Assembly (NCBI GenBank): GCA_950295325.1
Contig: OX485803.1
Location: forward strand, 57,117,554 to 57,181,553
Source: Polytrichum commune
Lineage: Eukaryota > Streptophyta > Polytrichopsida > Polytrichales > Polytrichaceae
Direction of reading: 5' to 3'
Length of the DNA: 64,000 bases
A program made the translations under genes and the position numbers. The notes beneath the pieces were generated by a model. The model saw nothing but the letters and a program-made list of their open reading frames with translations, did no database searches and had not been told where the DNA came from. Shown one piece after another: positions 45,308-57,381 of this stretch. How positions within the stretch are numbered: the first letter of the stretch is position 1; the number at the start of each line of letters is the position of its first letter.

Positions 45308-48029
45308 AGCGAGCCGGCGGGAGGAAACGAGTGGTACATAGCGGGTGTTATGATGAATGTGTGTAGGGGTGTAGAGGGAAAGGAGCGGCAAAATTCAGTT
45401 GTTTTTCTTTCATTGAGGCAAATAACGAAATGAGCTCACAATGAGAAATTCTCACTCACGAAAAGAGAGGATGCTGAGTCCTGTGTGTGTTGTGGGTGCA
45501 ATTGGGTGTTCTTGGCTGTAGATGATCTAGCTAGTTAGCTTGCTCTTGCAGCGTCTGCGAGCTACCAAGTGTAGCGGAATTAGTTCTTTTCTGTGAATCT
45601 GGCCACCAATGTGGTGTTCTGCCGGATGATGCCAATTTGACGACCTTCCATTGATCAATCTAGCTTCAACCGCCTGCATTCTCTCTAACTTTATCTTCTG
45701 AGATCATTGTGCGTTTTCTGATAGATTCAGGTGACAATTAGTCTTAAGTCCATCATGGTACATTTGTGGCATGTCCGAATTCATCTGTGAGTGCTAATTC
45801 CGGTGCAAGCAGGATTGAGTTTAAGTTTCATGAATTTGGGGGAATTCATAGGCCTAAGATGAGATGTGCAAGTCTAGTCTTCTGGAGATGCTCTGGTTCC
45901 CCGGCAATTCTTGTCCACACGCTTGTAATCCTCTCAGGTTTGTCTTCAACGTCGTGCACGTGTCCTCCGCCGTGTTCATGTTATTAGAGTAACCAGGTGA
46001 TTGGCCTGCATTTACTTCTGGTGAAACAGGGACTGACTGCGGAGTAAGTGACAGCTTTGACATGCACATGATTGCATTTCAGAGTTATGCAACTGAAATA
46101 TAGCGCACGTACTTGACAAATTGATAACCTCAAAAATGTCTAGTACAGAGCAAGGCAAGACCTTTTTGCAGGGATATGGTTTTACTAACATTGATCAGTT
46201 TTCAATACCATTGTGGCCTGTAACCTCTGTGAATGTCCTGGGTGACATGGGAGCCTCCAGAATTGAAATGTAAGCAGGCTTGCGGAATGAATGTTTGTCC
46301 ACTGCTGAGGATGTGTATGTCAATATAGGTGAAGAGTGGAAGGCTAGAGAAATAACATGTGGCCTTTTGATTATCAGTCAAACAAGTTGTGTAGATAAGA
46401 ACTCTGCGTCAGTAAACAATATAGCCATCACTCTCATAAGAGGTGACTTTATCAAAGTTCGCCATGAATAATATTGACAGTTGTCATTAAGTAGTTCAAG
46501 GCAGATTGGGCTGGATGGATGGTGTAAAGAATATGCGTTTATCTTTACATAATAGCTATCCCATTTATATTTACATCTTGGAAATAGATATATGTACAAT
46601 GGAACTTTCTTGACTGTCCATGTTGTGTAAAAATGCATGGCTATGCATTGAATAAGCCTTGGGGAAAGGTTTTTATACCGTCTACTGTATGGAACATGAT
46701 CGCGTTAACTGACATACTCCAATATTTCTTCTGCATACGTGTGCTATCATGGATACAACAAAATTCAGCTGGTACACATATTTCATCCTTTGTAGCTTTG
46801 CTTTTGATAATCAACGCTTGCCGAACGTGTAGTAGTAAAAGTTGCAGTACAACAGTGCAAATACTAAGGCCTACAGCGAGGTTATCTCTTCCGTAATGTA
46901 CTTCAAATACAACATAAATCATTAATGCTTATACATCATAATTCATTCTATTCTGCATATTCTGACAAATCATCTTCTCTTCGCTTGTGTATAGCAGAAA
47001 CTTTGTCTGCTTCGTGACTGACATTTACTGCAATCCTGTGAAATGGGGACCAAAATTCGTGAAATCCAGATACTGTTCATTACAAATTGTACCTATACGT
47101 CTTTGTAGTCGATCCTTTCAATAGTACGAACGTGGCAGCATAGGAGAAAAATGAATCTTCCATATTGCTTCAAGATAGGTCTAGATCATTCAATAGTGCC
47201 CTGATCTCGTCCAATAGATTGAGGCTTAGGAACGTGCCATGACACACATCGATTAGAAGATGATGAGACCCCTTATTATAACATAGGTCAAATTGGCTGA
47301 AGTCGAGAGATAGGACGTTTTTGATGGCAAAAAGCGATGAAACAGTCGTTCTAATTCGTATAATTTTCGTGGGCACTATGACATTAGACCTCGCCTCAGT
47401 GATTAAAATGCTAATCCCAAGCGTCTATACTCTAAACTGGTTCATAAGAGAATGTACTCACAAGTCCATTTGTCAATGCAGGAGCAAGTCTGTGAAGCAA
47501 TTCGACATTCACGCACTGAAACCTGTCTACTTCTTGGCAACTCCAGCATTTCCCAGAACTCTACATATAGGTGCCCGGCATTGTTTCAAGATTGTCAATC
47601 ACAACTTATCCTCGAAGTACTGTTCTCATCCTTACAGCAGATGCCTTCCGCTAGTGAGCACGTCTCAAGCCAAACAATAACACGTCTCAGATCCTTGCAA
47701 TGCGAATTTAGACAATGACTGATGAGCATGATACGAGGTAAAATTTAAGTTTATCTATAATGCTGTATTCTCTAAGAAAGTTGGCGCCAACCATTTCAAT
47801 CCCTCATGCACATCTGCTAACCCAGACAACGAACGGCTGCCAACATGGGATAAACCAAATTTGCACACTTTGCAGGTCTCAGAAATAGTGTTCTGTAAAA
47901 TATGTACATATCTCATACCTCAAAAATTATAACGAGCATACATCCTTTGATGTCGTGGTGATGTACACAAGAGAGCCAAAACTCGGAGACAATGGGTTCC
48001 ACGATGCTGCTCTCAGTCATTCATTCATT
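45308..48029. other. Spacer between convergent ferredoxin and DUF3082 genes
   Basis: The first 300 bp are probably ferredoxin 3' UTR. No gene, RNA or clear repeat is supported in the rest. Confidence 0.45.
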
Positions 48030-48872
48030 CTACTCAGAACCTCTATCCTCCTCTGCGGTGGGGGCAGAATCTAGCGGATCGTCCAGCTTCTTCTTAATAG
48101 GCTGCCCTTCTTCACCTTTTCTCGAATCCTCGTTTGAGCCGCCCAGATTGAGAGCTAACTGAATAGACAGTAATGTGAGCCCAATCGAGTTCGCGGCAAA
48201 CACAAAAGTGGCCAAGTAACACAACCCTGTCACAATGGTGCGCACCGTGATGGTCAAGTTCCGAATAGAGTAATTTGTACTCACCACTTTGTTCACGAAC
48301 CCTCCTTCGACAGTCACAGTGAACTTGTAAAGTACCAAAGCTATCCCCCCAGCGACGACAGCACCAAAAAGTGTCTGGAACGCATCTGGTGGCGGTGTCT
48401 TGACCTCAGGGGTTTTCTGGAGCAATGCGATGGCAGACTTCTTGGCGTCCTCCTTGACACTTACTTTCTCTTCCCCGGTGGACCGAAACCTATTCTCTTT
48501 CGCACGCCGCGACCGCCTTCGGATGGACCGGAAGAGAAGCACCGTGATCAACCCCGTGAGCACAATGCTTGCGGCTGTTTGCAGAGGTGTCGTCTCTGGA
48601 ATCGCAAACGGGTCGGTCAGCTCGGGAGGTAGCTCGATGGGCCCATCTGTGAACTCCTCGGAGAGAGAATAGAGGCTCCCTGCGAATTGCGAAGGGATGT
48701 CACTCAGAGCACGCAATTCACTAGAATGCGACGTGAGCTCGCGGCGGGGCAGGCGCAGCGAGAGGCTACCGAGAGGAGAGAGGCCGAGCGAGGAGGGCCT
48801 GCTAGGAGGAGTGAAGCATGGACTAGGGTTTGTTGCGGTGAAGCAGAAGGCGGATGCCATCGCCATGGCCAT
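48030..48872 (-). CDS. Plastid DUF3082 membrane protein, intronless
   Basis: 280 codons from the ATG at 48872 (three ATGs in a row, MAMAMA). The N-terminus is rich in Ser, Arg and Pro with few acidic residues (residues 1-60), fitting a chloroplast transit peptide. A first membrane segment (TAASIVLTGLITVLLFRSI) is followed by a basic stretch. A second, conserved block carries FQTLFGAVVAGGIALVLYKF, then NLTITVRTIVTGLCYLATFVF and GLTLLSIQLALN. This block resembles the C-terminal part of DUF3082 proteins of cyanobacteria and plastids (VRTLVVGL.LATGVFG-type). The C-terminal tail is charged. The function of the family is unknown. The minus-strand start lies close to GC-rich DNA around 48900. Confidence 0.75.
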   Translation of the reverse strand: MAMAMASAFCFTATNPSPCFTPPSRPSSLGLSPLGSLSLRLPRRELTSHSSELRALSDIPSQFAGSLYSLSEEFTDGPIELPPELTDPFAIPETTPLQTAASIVLTGLITVLLFRSIRRRSRRAKENRFRSTGEEKVSVKEDAKKSAIALLQKTPEVKTPPPDAFQTLFGAVVAGGIALVLYKFTVTVEGGFVNKVVSTNYSIRNLTITVRTIVTGLCYLATFVFAANSIGLTLLSIQLALNLGGSNEDSRKGEEGQPIKKKLDDPLDSAPTAEEDRGSE

Positions 48873-49180
48873 GGCCGCAGAAGCCTTCCTCCAGGCCAAG
48901 AGTCGCTCAGGCCGCGAGGAAGCTTGAAAGCTTGAAAGTTTGCAGGACCACGTGTCGCCCTCCCAACCCCTCGGAAGTGCCAGGTGGGACCGTTTCCTGA
49001 TAAGGTTTCTTCACTCTGGGACTCACACCAAATGGTTACTAGCTACACCCATCCATAACATTAGCCGATAAAAGACGCACTAGAGGCTCAATGTATGACA
49101 TACGACATACATGTATACACACTTTCCACAAGCCTCACCAATGACTTGAAACCATTTAACTTTATAGGGGGTTTTGAAAG
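48873..49180. other. Upstream region of DUF3082 gene
   Basis: Presumed promoter side of the minus-strand gene. CACGTG (48950-48955) is a G-box core, a frequent light-response element in plastid-protein genes. Confidence 0.35.
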
Positions 49181-49184
49181 TTTA

Positions 49185-49333
49185 TTGGCTCTGTCTGTAG
49201 GATAGAGACTATGCATCAACTTCTTCGTTTCAAGAGCAAATTTCCTAACCACTTTGCGTTCACACTTGGACGTTACTTGTTCTTGTTATTTTTGGTCCAC
49301 TTTATTTAATGTGGATGTTAAGTATAGTTTATT

Positions 49334-49398
<65 letters not shown>

Positions 49399-49642
49399 CA
49401 TTGAAAGAAATCTAATTAACTATAGTTATTTCAACAGTTCTTGATTATTTATTTTAAAAATTTCGGGTGATAAATGAGTAGCTTCAATACTTTGACCCGC
49501 ATTTGAGAAGAAGGTGCACAAAATCCAAGAGAGGTTTAGTATAGTAAATAGCCATGGGTTGACATGAGCAAAGTGGACAACTACAATTATAGTCTTTCAT
49601 AGTAAAGGTCAGAGCCTCACGGGTCTACCGTTTTCTTGTTTA
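49185..49642 (+). repeat. Dispersed repeat family R1, copy B
   Basis: Same family as 32739-33138. The (AT)n tract of the other copies is replaced here by (GA)n at 49338-49396. Confidence 0.85.
49338..49396. repeat. (GA)n microsatellite inside repeat R1
   Basis: About 29 GA units, at the place where copies A and C carry (AT)n. Confidence 0.95.
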
Positions 49643-50409
49643 GAATTTCACTTAAGGCACATTGATATTCAATCTATCATGAATATATTTGTATCCAAGC
49701 ACTCGTGTTTTGTACCTAAACGTAATTTTTTTTTATGATATTAAGTTTTTTAACCAATTCAAAAAGTGTATTTGAAGAATAGATTTATTATGAATAGATT
49801 TATTCTGACATAGTTGCCATAAATATAATTATTTAATTCAAATATATATTCTTGTGCGTGGAGAGGTGAAGTTTGGGCCTCTTGGGTGTTTACAGATTAA
49901 TCAACAAATAAGGCGAGTACTAGGCCCACGTATTGTTAGGGGATTAACCCGCACACAATGTCCCGTGGATGTCCTTACACCCAAGCCCGAACTCTAAATA
50001 TTAGGCCCAATAAGATCGTTTGGTTTCATCAAATCATGCCCAAGGGGCTTCATACTAGGGTTGGGCTTGAGCATTTACTCAATATATGTGGCATTTTTAA
50101 GTGATCAAATTTTGGAGTCAAATCTTTATGCCGGCTTGAACAAATTAGGACAAGGTTTTTTTGGCTCAAACTCTCAATACGGTCCAAATTGGGCTCATTC
50201 ATTGGATAGTGAACATCTCTACCATCGATTCGTGAAAGGTAAATTCTATTCACTAAAAGGACATTAGGACCTAAAATTGGGCCTCACCTCTTTACATGTG
50301 AGAAGTAGTGCCTAAAAAATGTTGATGAAGTTGGGCTGGAATTAGGACTCAATGCTTGAGGATTGGGCCAACCTTCCATACAGCCATAGGCCATGTATAA
50401 AGCCATCCT

Positions 50410-50790
50410 TTAGAGTAAGTTGACTTTCGATTTCTGTTTGGTTCAACATTTCAACGTGTTGACAAATAAAATCCACGTGACGTTCCATGGGTCTTGACCA
50501 ATGTGAATACAACACATGGAAATTTAAATATTTTGTGTCACATCATACAGGTTTAGACGGTTGTTTCATTTTCCCTCTGCATTTCCTTAGGATGTTGTTT
50601 GGTTCATGACTATATATATACTTTTTTTTCTTTTTTTCTTTTTTTTTGGGGGGGGGGGGCGACTTTTGGCCATTTGACATATTCACATTGGTCAAGACCA
50701 TGCTCAATCCAACATGAAAATTAGATTTCGGCACTCAAAGTGTTCAACAAGACAAACGACACTCCTGAGGTATTCACCTTTTGTTTAATT
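50410..50790. repeat. Foldback element with about 100-bp arms
   Basis: GGTCTTGACCAATGTGAATA (near 50490) has its complement TATTCACATTGGTCAAGACC near 50680. Looser pairing extends outward from there. The loop holds C/T runs and G12 near 50648. The right arm also resembles 24980-25085. Confidence 0.55.
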
Positions 50791-50799
50791 CTTGGTTGT

Positions 50800-52190
50800 T
50801 GATGTATGGTTTTGTTCACATTCACATTCAATAGTGGACCCCCCCCCCCCGAATTAACAACATCTCATTAAAAATTTAGATTAAAATTAAAAAAAATTAT
50901 ACATATTTCACATCGTTGCAACATGACAATAAATAATATATAAATTATGATAACAAGTAAAATCTACCTTTCCTTCCATCCCTAGGACTTCTTTACTTCC
51001 TTGCCAATGGATCTTCCTTTGCTCCATATGCATTGTGTTCATTAGAATGATGGTAAATTTCAAGATTATCAATAATTTCAATAATAGTAAATTATTTCAA
51101 TATTTCAATAATAGTAAATCATGATAAACGCCGAAATCCACTAGTCCTTAAGTCCTTTGTCCCAAAAGTAGTACCTCAACCGTGAATGCCCCCTAGAACT
51201 ATGTGTTTTGTGAAGAAAGGAAAGGCACACAAGAAGCAAGGAATTAGTCAAGAAAAAAATAAACAAAAAGAAACAATGCAAACACTATCCAACACAAGAA
51301 TATTACACTGACAACCTTGATTGAATAATGACTAGGTATTCAATGAATCTACATATGATCTAATAGGTCCTTATCCCTATGCTTCTAACTCAAACCCTAT
51401 CTCACAAATGGGACTTTACCCGTCCTTGATTTGCTATGTTTCAATATTTTTCGTTTGTTGATTTCCCTTGATTTGTTGGAGACCATGAGCCAAATTGTTG
51501 ATTGCTTAGTGCACAATCAATATGCTCAGGTAGGTAGACGAGGCATGATGTAATTGTCATGACCTAGTTAACGATATCCAAACCCCATAAATTCGTCATT
51601 CTTCACATTCTTAGTGAAACCCACATTGGGCCCGAACTCATGCCCAATCCCAAGTCACTTGAGGTCAATCTGTACAATCTTAACCGTTAAGAGCATGAAA
51701 GTTGGGACTTACCACTTCACACAGGTCCCAAGTCCTAAGTCTTAAGTATGACATGGATATCTACGTACCTACACGACAACAATTGTTGGAGACGAGGGTT
51801 GAGACTTGTGTTGAGAGTTGGGTCAAGCAAAAAACCAGACCCAACTCTCAACACAAGTCCTGCAAATATTTTTGCACAAAATAAAATCAAGATCTGACTT
51901 CAATGATAATCAACCATACTTGATGGTTTCTTGAGGCTCAAAAGTTGGAACTTTGCCTCCATGTTGGGACTTGGGATCCCATGTGAACCGGCCCTGAGTA
52001 TAATTAGTTTCCTAAGTGAGTATTTCCACATTTCCACTCCTTCACTCTCACAAACAGGAGACTAGTCACTAGTCTCTAACCTTGGAATAATTCCTTCCTC
52101 TCTCTTCTCTGTCGCCCACGTGTATGTGCCAAATGCATGTCGGATCTCTCTCTCCCGCTCTCTCTGCATAGGTACAAACTCTCGCGCTGT
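50800..52190. other. AT-rich spacer
   Basis: Contains a C12 run near 50837. A local inverted repeat around 51800-51860 is seen (GACTTGTGTTGAGAGTTGGG, then CCCAACTCTCAACACAAGTC). No gene is supported. Confidence 0.5.
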
Positions 52191-52199
52191 GCTTCAATT

Positions 52200-52416
52200 C
52201 CACTCTTCGATGATTCAATCTTCTGCTCCTGCTTCTCGGCATGTGTATAGACTCTCTTTGATGTATTTGCTATGATTGTTTGGGTTGTCAGGGTATGTAG
52301 GTATACTGAGTACCTCTCCTTGAGTGTTTTCACTCTTCGGTAAATCAATCCTCTTTTACAAAGCTCCTGCTTCCCGGCATGTGTAGACTATATTTGATGT
52401 GTTTGTTATGACTGTT
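52200..52416 (+). repeat. Direct repeat in the leader of the DUF3429 gene
   Basis: CACTCTTCGATGATTCAATC, then GCTCCTGCTTCTCGGCATGT, recurs about 130 bp downstream as CACTCTTCGGTAAATCAATC, then GCTCCTGCTTCCCGGCATGT. It lies just upstream of the start codon at 52499. Confidence 0.7.
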
Positions 52417-52498
52417 ATGTGATTGTCGCTCCTTGTAGAGTGTTCAATCGAGTTTCTCATTTGGAAAGAGGTGGTGGGTTATCTTGGGCGTCGCAAGG

Positions 52499-55400
52499 AT
52501 GAGAGTGGCAATAGCAGTGCGAGCTCTTGAGGGCTGTCGATGTCTCTCCCAATTCACTTCATCCGGGACTGCGGTGGGCTCGTGGCGACGATATGCGTAT
52601 GAGGGCCTTGTTCCTGTACCCTACTCAACTTCGGTGGGCTCTAACGTCACAGGAGAACATGTGGAGAGGTTAGAGAAGTCCCAGTCTCCTCTGTGGATGT
52701 CGTCTCCAATGATACAGAGTGCGCTTACAGGAACTCCATTCAATGGGTCCAAATGTGTTGTGGGTGGCCTTGAAGGTGCCATTCTGATGGAACCTGGAAC
52801 CTGGGGTATTAGAGGATCGCACAGGGCGAGACCTCAGGTAAGAAGGCCTAACATTGCATCTTCAACAATTTTAATTGAAAATCTCATTGGAAACTCGTTT
52901 GGGTCAGTCAACCTACAACGGGGTTTTTACTTCATAGGCAGTCATGTGGAGAAGCCAATCCAATGTTGCAGCAAAATGCCTGTTCGCCAATCTATGATTG
53001 TCGTTGCAAGATAATGCGTGCTGAGAAATTGTAGCAGATTTTCAAATGGAGTTTTAGGTTTAGGTTTGGGAAGTGGATGCCCAATTCGGTAAATGAGGAT
53101 TTGGAGATGTGTTTGTGAGCTTGAGGTACTATGTTGGTTTATGGTAGAGCTTTGGATAATGTGTGCAAAATAACTGAATATGTTCAACACTGGGATAATT
53201 TTTTTTCTCCAACCTTGTATTGAAATGGAGCTTCTCTGCCTTTTCTGGATTATATTAAGATGTCATGAGGGTGAGCTTAAGCAGTCCATTATGGAGCTTT
53301 TGTTGGGGAATTTTGCAACCGAACATACACAAACCCTTCTCTTCGGTTTGCTACCCTTGAAAACGAGTCTCTTGGCTGGTTTTGATGGTGTTCTGCAACC
53401 TGCTGGTTTTTGGAGTATCAAATTGGTTTCAAATTAGCTGGTTTCAAATTGGTTTCCGATGTAAACCCTAAAATCTGTTAACATCAGTCTTTTCACTAAG
53501 AGAAACTATTTGATCTTGTGTAACGCCTCATTCATGAATGCATCTCTTTGCTGGAAATACATTTATGATACGTCCCTTGCTTACACGTGCACACTCACGA
53601 CCTTTATTTAGTTCATGAGCTGTAACTGTGATGTTTCTTATTCTCATCCAACAGGATTTTGTACGAGGTTATGCAACTTCATCACCCTCGTCTTCATCAC
53701 CCTCATCTTCATCATCCTCATCTTCATCACCCTCATCTTCATCACCTTCGTCTTCATCACCTTCACCTTCATCAACATCAACATTGAACAATTCTGTATG
53801 ACCTTTTTCTCAATCCTTGTACGCTTGCTAGTCAGAGAACATTTTGTCTCTTATTTATTGCACAATCAGGATCCTTAACCACTTTGTTTGCCAAACAACA
53901 TTGTGTAGTGTGGGATGGGATGAGTTTGAAGGATTAGCAATGCCTGCCTCAGAAGCATCGTGACACAATGAATCATTTGGTGGTTGCTTTCCTTATTATT
54001 TACATTTCATTTTCAATGTGCTGGTGTATATTATCAGCAGATTGCAGTTCTGTTGTTTTATGGGCCTTGCTCCTGATATTGCATTACAAAGTGTGTATTT
54101 TCTGATGTGATATTTACCAGGGTATTATGAACTGGCATTGAAGACCCTTGTTGCATCTCCATCTTTGATTGTTGGATACTTATGTTACTATCAGGATGAG
54201 GTATAAAGCATGAACATAATTGGTGCCATGCAGGGCAGACATGTTGATGAACCCAATTCAAGGAAGGCAGCAGTATTTAAGCAAACACTTTTGGACTTTG
54301 GAGCAGTTCCTTTTCCTGCTCTGGTGCTAGGCATAGCAGGGCTCATCCCGTTTGTTGCATTGGCCCCTCCACTTGCCTCATTCCTCCCGTTACCTGTATG
54401 TCACTCATTTTTCTTACCTTTTTAATATGCAAATCTTGGTGGTGCTATTCCAGCGAGATTTTTGGCTACAAGCATGTATCTTTTCACTTTCAATCTAATC
54501 AATATAAGTTTTTGGTTTAGTAGGTCATCATCCTGTAACAAAATGTTTTAGGCATGTAAAGTGGTTCTAGCAGGGCAGTGTGCAATAGGCTAATATGGAA
54601 GGGCAGGAGCTTTGCAGGAAATTCTGCATGTTTCGGCTGCTGATGCACAAGCAGCATATGGTGCATGCATTGTTACATTTCTTGGTGCAGTTCATTGGGG
54701 TTTGGCTATGGCTCAGTATGCAGGTTAGTTACCACAGTTAATTGCTGCCGTTAAGATCCACATATCAACCTGAAAGGAGGGTGGACTAGGTACACCATTT
54801 GTACCTTAACGGGTAGAGGTGATCCTTGTTAGGTTTTTCATACATGTAAACTGCCAATTATGTGATATTTACAAGGAGTAATATAAATTTGATTATCAGC
54901 ATTTGCTACTCAACCTCTGACTCCCTTGTGCGGTTCAGCTCCAGGCAAGGGACATGGAGTTGCTGGTGTGACATTAACGACCACACGGTAGGTGTGGGTG
55001 GCTGTCCCTATTTAATTGGATGCAACTTTTTATTATCCATTTGGCTGCAGTCAAAGTTCACATCATCTCTGACTTCACTATTCCTGGCTTTGGCCTGTAA
55101 TAAACAATCTTGAGTGCCTCTTGAACTTGTCTCAACAGCTGCATCTTTCTATATGCGATTACTGTTGCGATGTCAACAGTTTCACTAAGTTCATTGATGG
55201 TTTTGGATCACCTGTAGCATGCAGAGAAGAGAATACTGGAACCCAAACTGCCCAAGTATTCTAAACTAGTTTTATACAGATGTTTCAGTCAGGCTCTAGC
55301 TCTGAGCTTTGAAGATGCACATTAATTGCAAATTGCGTAGTGTCATGTAGGAGACATGTCATTAGTGGCAGAGGTGGAACTATCATACTCTATTTAAGAA

Positions 55401-56264
55401 ACTGGCAATGCTTAGCCAAGAAATGGTAATGGTTGCAGGTATTTGTGGAGTGTTGTGCCATCCCTTGTCGCATGGACAGCTCTGCTCCTACATCCTGCCC
55501 CCAAATTTGCTCTGCTCATGTTCTCCCTTGGGATGGTAATTGCTCATTCCTATCTTATTTCTCAAAATTCTAACCGGAATTGTCTCCTCACAAAGTCTGC
55601 ATCATTTCTAAGGTCATGAGCACTCGCCAAAGACCAATGCTGAATGCTTTATGTGTGGACACATTTGGCATTCTATGGAATGGGGTCATAGTTCTTTCTT
55701 TCATATGTTTGGAGAAATTCCCTGTATGATGTATAGATGTTATGAAGCTAAGTGGCAAACTAACTTCCTGCATTTGAGATTCTGCTAAGAGCAAAAAATC
55801 ATGTGTTCCATCAGGCTGATTATAGGATGAGTGCTACATCATTTTGTTTTCACATGGAGTTAACAGATACATTGAAGGGTTTGATTGATATGTTGGAAGG
55901 CTTCGTAACATTTGGTCTTTGGACGCGGTCTGAAATTGGGGCTTTCTTTGTTTTGCATGTGAAGGTACTTGGCGTGGATTTCCTCTTTGCAAAATTAAGA
56001 TTAGTTCCATTCTGGTAAATCCTCATCCAGATTATCTTGCCCTCATGATATCCAGAATCCTCCATCCTCTGTATGAAAGCCATCATTGGTGGCATCTATC
56101 ATATCCAACGCCTTCTTGCTGTTGCTTCTGTAATGCTGATACTTGAAATGATCCTGTTCGTTCATGCTTGCAGGTTCTTATCCCTAAGGTGGCCCCTTAC
56201 GGTCGTGGCCACATTGAGCATGATACCTTCATTTCTCGTTGCTGTGGCCTCTTATCAACTGTGA
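52499..56264 (+). CDS. DUF3429/TMEM69-like membrane protein
   Basis: The model has 8 exons: 52499-52837, 53655-53795, 54234-54395, 54618-54723, 54939-54987, 55439-55535, 55965-56014 and 56174-56264. It gives 344 residues with consistent phases. The N-terminus (MRVAIAVRALEGCRCLSQF) is basic and lacks acidic residues before Glu11, fitting a mitochondrial presequence. Residues 114-160 are a Ser/Pro linker encoded by a simple repeat. The membrane core has FPALVLGIAGLIPFVALAPP, then YGACIVTFLGAVHWGLAMA, the best DUF3429 signature, then YLWSVVPSLVAWTALLL and FALLMFSLGM. After VDFLFAKLRLVPFW comes a last segment, LTVVATLSMIPSFLVAVA. TMEM69/DUF3429 proteins are small polytopic proteins of bacteria and mitochondria without an established function. 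The short 49- and 50-nt exons are supported by phase and motif continuity. Confidence 0.78.
53673..53780 (+). repeat. Coding (TCATCTTCATCACC)-type microsatellite
   Basis: Simple TCA/TCT/CCC triplets in exon 2 of the DUF3429 gene encode a run of Ser with occasional Pro. Length polymorphism would change linker length without shifting frame. Confidence 0.85.
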
Positions 56265-57309
56265 AAGAGGCATTCAGATCCCTTGATATAAGCCTGTGTT
56301 AAACCTGCAGTACAGGTTTGCAATAGGGGGAGGCTTGGTGTGGCAAACTTTCACATCATTGTTTGTCTTGTGTTGTCAAGTTGGGACCTCTGCAGGTAAA
56401 TACACAATGTACAAATTTCAAGGCTTCTGTCAACTTTGATACAAAGAGCTGATGTGAAATCTGAGACTGACACCTTTGTTATAATGCCATGGACTTGTGT
56501 TCAAATGTTTGGTAGCACACATTCACATTGTTTTGCTTGATTTTGAATTGCGTGACACCAAGTGATTGAAAATTTATATTCCCTCTATTGTATCACGTTA
56601 CTACGTAAATAGGAACCATATCATATTCCCGATTCAACAAAAAGCTCTCGTCAGTTACAAAATATGTTCATACTGGAAATATGAGATGTTAAGTGAGCAG
56701 TGAGCAACATTTGATGAGATAATCTACACTGGTATGTGCAATCAGGTGGACCTCATGAATGGGTTGACTCTTAACCCATGAAAATTACCATGCATTAAAA
56801 CTGGATCACAAAACATGTTATTAATGTGTCTCCTATACAGATGAGACACATTAATAACATGTTTCCTGTCCTTTGATACTGTGGTAATAGATATTAAAAG
56901 TAATGTGGAATGTTGATGATTAGTGTGGGTAAATGAATGAATGGGGAGAACTGGCTGCTAGGTATAGATTTATGCTCTATTCACACGCTCGGAGAAATCA
57001 CAGAAATCAACTAAAGCCCCACCGCAACAAAAAGAAGCGACCCCAGGTGAAAAACAGTAAAACCTTTGCACAAGAAGTTTTCTCCATTCTCCAAGAATGC
57101 ACCCTCCGCCATTCAAGAAGAGCGTGCCACGTCCCCGTTCTCCATTCTCCGAGAATGGGAAGAAAGAGGTGTGACAACCCCTAATATTAAGTGGTGAAAT
57201 CATATAAAAAAGGGCGTTTTATACAAGCGTTCAGAATGGTTGTTAAAACTCGAAGATTAAAGCTATGTGGAAAACTAGAAATAGACTGAAAACATAACCT
57301 ACTATGTAA
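56265..57309. other. 3' side of DUF3429 gene and spacer
   Basis: Probable 3' UTR to about 56500. A short inverted pair (ACATGTTATTAATGTGTCTC / GAGACACATTAATAACATGT) lies at about 56813-56862. No gene is supported. Confidence 0.5.
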
Positions 57310-57381
57310 GCGTCTGTAGTCCAACGGTTAGGATAATTGCCTTCCAAGCAATAGACCCGGGTTCGACTCCCGGCAGACGCA
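57310..57381 (+). tRNA. tRNA-Gly(TCC)
   Basis: GCGTCTG pairs with CAGACGC. The anticodon stem ATTGC/GCAAT encloses CTTCCAA, with anticodon TCC at 57343-57345. The T arm CCCGGGTTCGACTCCCGG is intact. There is no intron. A T-rich stretch follows (TTTTACTTTT near 57389). Confidence 0.97.

Noticed and set aside
44863-45391. Minus-strand open frames over the ferredoxin gene
   Set aside because: Antisense shadows of a GC-rich coding sequence.
48873-48899. Nine extra residues at the DUF3082 N-terminus
   Set aside because: It would need a TTG start; ATG at 48872 is used instead.
48687-48935. Plus-strand frames rich in Arg and Glu opposite the DUF3082 gene
   Set aside because: They are the GC-rich antisense of a transit-peptide coding region. 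The minus-strand frame has the conserved domain and a proper ATG.
52484-52498. Longer N-terminus of the DUF3429 protein
   Set aside because: It would need a TTG start; the first ATG is at 52499.
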